Below the pieces are notes generated by a model. The model searched no databases and was not told where the DNA came from. It was given only the letters and a program-made list of their open reading frames with translations. Below, piece by piece: positions 6,665-10,536 of a stretch of 10,536 nt of DNA. Source of the DNA: Desulfobacterales bacterium (GTDB lineage Bacteria; Desulfobacterota; Desulfobacteria; Desulfobacterales; Desulfobacteraceae); NCBI GenBank assembly GCA_022361095.1, contig JAKSBO010001090.1, positions 1 to 10,536 on the forward strand, given 5' to 3'. Positions within the stretch are counted from its first letter, which is position 1, and the number at the start of each line of letters is the position of its first letter. Both the position numbers and the translations under genes were made by a program.

Positions 6665-9487
6665 CTATTCGCCCTCTTTGGAATAACTACGAAGTATAAG
6701 ACCCTGGGGCAGGCTCTCCCCAAAAATGGACGCTTCATCCGCCGACTCAATGGGAACGACGGTCTGAATCATATCCTTGGACTTTTTAGGCGCCTGCATC
6801 TGCCCAAGCCAGTGGACCATTGTTTGAATAATATCCCGGGAAACATCACGGGTCCGATCCCCGGTCTTTCTGAGAATATGGGCCAACGCCGGCGCGATCG
6901 GGTCCTTGGGCGTCCAGTTGACGTTTATCAATCTATTGGTCCATTTCTCGGCCTCTTTTGCCGGAACCACCCTATCCACAGAGCCGTAAAGAAGCTCCCT
7001 GGCACCGAGCCTGGACAGCGCCCAAAACATCTGATGCGGCGTTTTGCCCGGCTTCAACCGGGGAATCAGCTTTTTTGACAAAGCGATTTTGTCCTTTACC
7101 AACAGGCGTTCCATATTTGCTGCGGCCATCCACACTTCGGTCATCTCCTGCCTGGGCACTTTTTTACCGGCACCGTTATTTGCCGGTAAATAACCGGAGA
7201 CATCCTGGAAAAACTGCCGTTGCTGACCAGCGGTCAGGCCCCCTGCAATGCGCCGGCAAAAAATCCACCACTCAACGGCATTTTGCTTGGCTTTAGGAAA
7301 CAGGCTTTTCTGCAAATACACTTTCCACAGTTTCGGCATACGCCCCTCATCAAAGGCATCGCCAAAGCCGGGCCGAATGCAGAATCCGGTTAAATTCAAC
7401 CAGCGCACTTCGTGTTCCGGGCTGTTTGCCCGCCATTGAGCATTTTCAATCAGATGATCGGCCGCGGCCCGGAGGAGAGACAACGGCCATTTGTTTCTCT
7501 TTGTCTCCACCAGCTTTTCTATGCTTTTGACAACTGAAGGCAACCGGGGGCTGCCGGCGGGTCCGGAAAAGGCATCCGTCAACAGATCACGGACACGGTT
7601 TACCGTATCGTCATCATAGACTTCGCTCTCGCCGGTCTCTCCGGCCTGGGGTTCACGCAATTGAAACTGGAGTTTCCAACGATGGGATGAAACGCTTGAA
7701 CGGCACCACATGGCAAGGGTTCCCATCTCTGTATATTCCGCTTCAACCTTGACCGGAATCCGTTTTGAATCCCCGGTTTTTCCAAATTTAATGATGGTTT
7801 TCAAAGGCGGCAGCGGTGTCATGGAATCATCCACCGGGAGAATATCGCCGCTTTTATCACCGGACCTGAAACTGGAGCTGAACATTGAAAAAACAACCGG
7901 CTGGTTGGCGACAACCTCAAATTCCATCTGGGGAAGCCGGATCAGCGACCCCTCATCCAGGCCGCGCTCCACAACGCACAATACGTTTTCACACCCAGCC
8001 TCTTTGGAATGATCCCCAGCAACACCAATGTAATAGCTTCTCGGGCTGCCGCTGCCCACACGTACCCCGATACCTTGTTTGACAAGGCCATAGTAAGAGG
8101 CCCCCAAGGCAACGGAAAGATCCGGATCACTATTATCCAGCACTGTGGGCAGTGCCTGATCCTCACAGGAGAACCATTTTCCGATGGCCGACCTGATTTT
8201 ATTTTGAAACACGGCGGGTTTCAGCGAGCCGCCATTAAACAAAATATGATCCGGTATGGGGTCCTTACCCAAAGCCGCTTTAACGGTTTCCCGATGACGC
8301 TCTAAAAACCACCCGATATGACGGGTAATTGCAGGTTCCTGCTCATAGGGCAGCCCGAATTCCGCGATTGCCTTTCCCGCTTTTTTGGGATTGGCAACAC
8401 TGGGCGCCACCTCCGGGAAAAAGCCGTTGCACAAGATATCTTCCAGCTCATCTTTTTCAAGATCCGCTGACAATGTATTTGCGATAAGGGAGCGTCCCTC
8501 TCCGCGTAAAACGATTCTGGCACGGTTTTCATCACCGGCTTTATTGTCTTTGCCGGCCAAAAGCAGGGTCTCTTTGGCGGACCGGCATTTATAGCTCAGT
8601 GTTTTCCACTGATCCGCAGTAAGGTTTGCCTTCTGTTTGAATTTTGATGCCACATAGCGGGCCAGGGTCAGGTCAATGTTATCCCCGCCTAGAATGAGGT
8701 GATCCCCCACAGCCACCCGTTCAAACCGCGGACTGCCCTCAGCCTCTTTGAGTGAGATCAGGGTAAAGTCGGTGGTTCCCCCGCCCACATCGCACACAAG
8801 GATCAGATCGTCTGCCTTGACATGGGACTGCCAGTCATGCTCATGGCGGGTCACCCAGGCATAAAATGCGGCAAGGGGCTCTTCCAGCAGGGTGATATTT
8901 TTGCTGAATCCGGCATCTCTTGCGGCCTTTAGCGTATATTCACGGGCCGCTTCATCAAATGACGCCGGAACGGTGATGACGGTAAATTGATTTTCAAGAA
9001 AGAGATCTTCGTCTTTAACAAAGTGGTTCCATGCCTTTCGAATATGCCTTAGATATTCGCTGGTCGCCTTGACCGGGGATATTTTATCCACATTCTGTGA
9101 TCCCCACGGCAGAATCGGGGCTTCCCGGTCGGCCCTGGAATGACACAGCCAGCTTTTGGCGGATGACACCAGCCGGGATGGAATCTGGGAACCATGCTCC
9201 CTTGCAAACACACCGGCAAACAGGTCGCTCTCCTTTTTCCAGGGATGCCTTAATGATTCTTTGGAGACATCGTACTCTCCCGGAATATATAAAAAAGAGG
9301 GCAGCACGGGGACAGGGGTAAACTCACCCGGTCCGGTCAATTGAGGCACCTTGAAAACGTTTATGGCATTTCCGATGCCCCCACCGGCTTTATGTGTCTC
9401 CAGGCTTGTCAGATCAGCGTATGATACCGCCGAATTGGTCGTTCCCAGGTCTATGCCGACCACATACCGTTTGTCTTGAAAATCCAC
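6665..9487 (-). CDS. Large Hsp70-family protein (940 residues) with a C-terminal extension
   Basis: The start is GTG 9487, with GCAGGAG 7-13 bases upstream. Residues 1-470 form an Hsp70/actin-type ATPase domain. Visible motifs are phosphate-1 VVGIDLGTTNSAV (9-21), ITVPASFDEAAR (171-182), LEEPLAAFYAW (201-211), phosphate-2 CDVGGGTTDF (232-241), GGDNIDLTL (267-275), the adenosine motif LFNGGSLK (416-423) and DLSVALGASYYG (456-467). Residues about 475-612 form a beta-rich substrate-domain-like part ending EYTEMGTLAMWCRSS...WKLQFQL. Residues about 613-940 are a mostly helical extension absent from DnaK (about 640 residues in all) and from the neighbouring Hsp70. I recall such extensions being annotated as DUF3731, but this is unverified. 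There is no EEVD-like tail; the protein ends SYSKEGE. ATP hydrolysis looks intact. It lies 19 bp after a shorter Hsp70 gene, so the two are probably co-transcribed. Likely a cytoplasmic specialised chaperone with unknown clients. Confidence 0.92.
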   Translation of the reverse strand: MDFQDKRYVVGIDLGTTNSAVSYADLTSLETHKAGGGIGNAINVFKVPQLTGPGEFTPVPVLPSFLYIPGEYDVSKESLRHPWKKESDLFAGVFAREHGSQIPSRLVSSAKSWLCHSRADREAPILPWGSQNVDKISPVKATSEYLRHIRKAWNHFVKDEDLFLENQFTVITVPASFDEAAREYTLKAARDAGFSKNITLLEEPLAAFYAWVTRHEHDWQSHVKADDLILVCDVGGGTTDFTLISLKEAEGSPRFERVAVGDHLILGGDNIDLTLARYVASKFKQKANLTADQWKTLSYKCRSAKETLLLAGKDNKAGDENRARIVLRGEGRSLIANTLSADLEKDELEDILCNGFFPEVAPSVANPKKAGKAIAEFGLPYEQEPAITRHIGWFLERHRETVKAALGKDPIPDHILFNGGSLKPAVFQNKIRSAIGKWFSCEDQALPTVLDNSDPDLSVALGASYYGLVKQGIGVRVGSGSPRSYYIGVAGDHSKEAGCENVLCVVERGLDEGSLIRLPQMEFEVVANQPVVFSMFSSSFRSGDKSGDILPVDDSMTPLPPLKTIIKFGKTGDSKRIPVKVEAEYTEMGTLAMWCRSSVSSHRWKLQFQLREPQAGETGESEVYDDDTVNRVRDLLTDAFSGPAGSPRLPSVVKSIEKLVETKRNKWPLSLLRAAADHLIENAQWRANSPEHEVRWLNLTGFCIRPGFGDAFDEGRMPKLWKVYLQKSLFPKAKQNAVEWWIFCRRIAGGLTAGQQRQFFQDVSGYLPANNGAGKKVPRQEMTEVWMAAANMERLLVKDKIALSKKLIPRLKPGKTPHQMFWALSRLGARELLYGSVDRVVPAKEAEKWTNRLINVNWTPKDPIAPALAHILRKTGDRTRDVSRDIIQTMVHWLGQMQAPKKSKDMIQTVVPIESADEASIFGESLPQGLILRSYSKEGE
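7163..7190. repeat. Perfect 9-bp inverted repeat inside the large Hsp70 gene
   Basis: TTTACCGGC (7163-7171) and GCCGGTAAA (7182-7190) flank a 10-base loop. The region encodes a Gly/Asn/Lys-rich linker, around residues 766-775, between helical parts of the C-terminal extension. It could form an mRNA hairpin or be chance; it has no T-run typical of a terminator on the coding strand. Confidence 0.3.
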
Positions 9488-9506
9488 TATATTCTCCTGC
9501 CCGTCA

Positions 9507-10536
9507 CTACGCCTTGGGCCTTACATTCAGCTCCAAACGCCATTTTCTTTCATCATCCCGTGCGCAGGCCCAGAATTCAAGCGTGCCGATCTCGGTCACC
9601 TTCACTTCAAACGTGACAGGTATAAACCCTTCATCCGTTCCCTCAAGCTCGGTTTCAATGGCGGTCAAATCTGTGATTCCCCCATCCTCCCAATTATCGA
9701 TCACATCACCGAGCCGATCATCGGGCCGGTTGGGAGAACTCATGATATCAAATGTCACCTTCTCACCCACCACCAGATTAAACAGCCGGTCCTTGCTCTC
9801 TGCCTGGCTGCCGTCTTCCATGCCGAAGGGGGCAATGCAAAGGGCCCTGGTGGGCATGGCAAGCCCTGGAATGGCAGGCATGGCCGCTTCAATGGCCATA
9901 TAGTAAGACATCCCGAGTCCTCCGCGTATTTTAATGCCCTCTCCGCGGGCGGCCTGGCCAAAATAAGATGCGCCCCAGGCCACGGACAAATCAAAATCAA
10001 CCGCATTGATCTGCCGGATTTCTCCAGTGCCGGCGGTGGTATGCCACTGCCTGAGCACATCCAGAATCCGCTCTCTGATCATAGGGGATTTCATGACACC
10101 GCCGTTAAATACGACGGCGGTGGGCAGCCTCGGATTTCCCTGGTTATCGGTATGGGAGGATATGAATTGGGCCAGATGCCGGGTAATGCCCGGATCGGCT
10201 TCATATAAAAGTCCGAACTCCTTCATACCGGCGGCGCTGCTTTTGGCAGGCGTGTCATCCAGACTGCATTTGGGAAAAAAACCATCCAGCACAACCTGCT
10301 GTATATCCTCAAGTTTCAAGCTCACTTTGATGGTTCCGGCGATCAGGCCCGACCCTCTTCCCAAAACCGTTACGGGATATTCATCCGGGCCGCCGGATGA
10401 AAACAAGCTCTCTTTGGCTTTTCTGCAGGAGTGAACAAGCCCCCTCATCTGCCAGTCATCCAGTTTCTGTTTCTTTTCCCGCAACTGGGCCGCAAGAAAG
10501 TAGGAGAGTGTTAAATCCAGGTTGTCGCCCCCCACA
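9507..10536 (-). CDS. Hsp70-family protein, C-terminal 343 codons (N-terminus beyond window)
   Basis: The frame is open to the right edge, so the ATPase N-terminal half (phosphate-1 and phosphate-2 motifs) lies outside. Seen from the edge: GGDNLDLTL, SCRKAKESLF, VVLDGFFPKC, EFGLLYEADPGITRH, the adenosine motif VVFNGGVMKS and DLSVAWGASYFG. A beta-rich substrate-domain-like stretch follows, ending TEIGTLEFWACARDDERKWRLELNVRPKA and the TAG at 9507. All these motifs recur in the same order in the adjacent 940-residue protein, so the two are paralogues of one Hsp70 subfamily. It stops immediately after the beta-sandwich with no helical lid and no EEVD-like tail. The full length is probably about 600 residues (inference from the family layout). 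It is upstream of, and 19 bp from, the large Hsp70 gene in a likely operon. Substrate and co-chaperone are unknown. Confidence 0.92.
   Translation of the reverse strand, partial: VGGDNLDLTLSYFLAAQLREKKQKLDDWQMRGLVHSCRKAKESLFSSGGPDEYPVTVLGRGSGLIAGTIKVSLKLEDIQQVVLDGFFPKCSLDDTPAKSSAAGMKEFGLLYEADPGITRHLAQFISSHTDNQGNPRLPTAVVFNGGVMKSPMIRERILDVLRQWHTTAGTGEIRQINAVDFDLSVAWGASYFGQAARGEGIKIRGGLGMSYYMAIEAAMPAIPGLAMPTRALCIAPFGMEDGSQAESKDRLFNLVVGEKVTFDIMSSPNRPDDRLGDVIDNWEDGGITDLTAIETELEGTDEGFIPVTFEVKVTEIGTLEFWACARDDERKWRLELNVRPKA

Noticed and set aside
6453..6686. 77-codon plus-strand open frame in the gap upstream of the acyltransferase gene
   Set aside because: No convincing RBS, no recognisable protein features, and it overlaps the predicted minus-strand promoter, its leader and the Hsp70 3' end.
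9394..9903. 169-codon plus-strand frame across the junction of the two Hsp70 genes
   Set aside because: It is antisense to strongly motif-supported Hsp70 sequence and is explained by codon bias of the real genes.

Overview
The window looks like ordinary chromosomal DNA of moderate GC content from a Gram-negative bacterium. The gene mix and protein style suggest Desulfobacterota (Desulfobacterales-like): an aa3-type oxidase operon with SCO and DOMON proteins, a paired lid-less Hsp70 locus, and an acyltransferase/hydrolase fusion. This placement is inference from recalled family resemblance; no marker gene is present. I see no rRNA, tRNA, CRISPR array, insertion sequence or phage gene. Coding density is high and no gene-free stretch exceeds about 260 bases.

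Left part (1-2600, all minus strand, read right to left). A sigma70-like promoter (2572-2600) precedes a tight operon: a DUF2231-type four-helix membrane protein (2440-2015), a secreted DOMON-domain probable haem b protein (2001-1459), and a SCO/SenC copper chaperone (1459-593). After a 152-bp gap holding a strong GC-rich hairpin comes the start of cytochrome c oxidase subunit I (440-1, cut by the window edge). Together these look like a respiratory oxidase module: the SCO protein probably delivers copper to the oxidase, and the DOMON and DUF2231 proteins may carry electrons or haem at the periplasmic face.

Centre (2600-6660). A divergent plus-strand gene (2701-4269) has its own TTGACA/TATAAA promoter with a 17-bp near-perfect palindrome over the -35 element. 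It encodes an odd short-chain dehydrogenase-like protein with a basic N-terminal region, a four-cysteine zinc-ribbon-like module and a Rossmann fold lacking the usual catalytic Tyr. It converges, with a 22-bp overlap, on a minus-strand gene (6431-4248). That gene encodes a 727-residue fusion of a PlsC-like acyltransferase and an alpha/beta hydrolase whose nucleophile Ser position is Phe. It has a strong promoter (6576-6605) in the 233-bp gap upstream.

Right part (6665-10536, minus strand). Two adjacent Hsp70-family genes run right to left. The first is truncated by the window edge and ends directly after the beta-sandwich substrate domain. The second, 940 residues, has the same architecture plus about 330 extra residues. 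Neither shows a canonical DnaK lid or an EEVD-like tail. They are probably co-transcribed (19 bp apart, strong RBS, GTG start) and probably act as a specialised chaperone pair.
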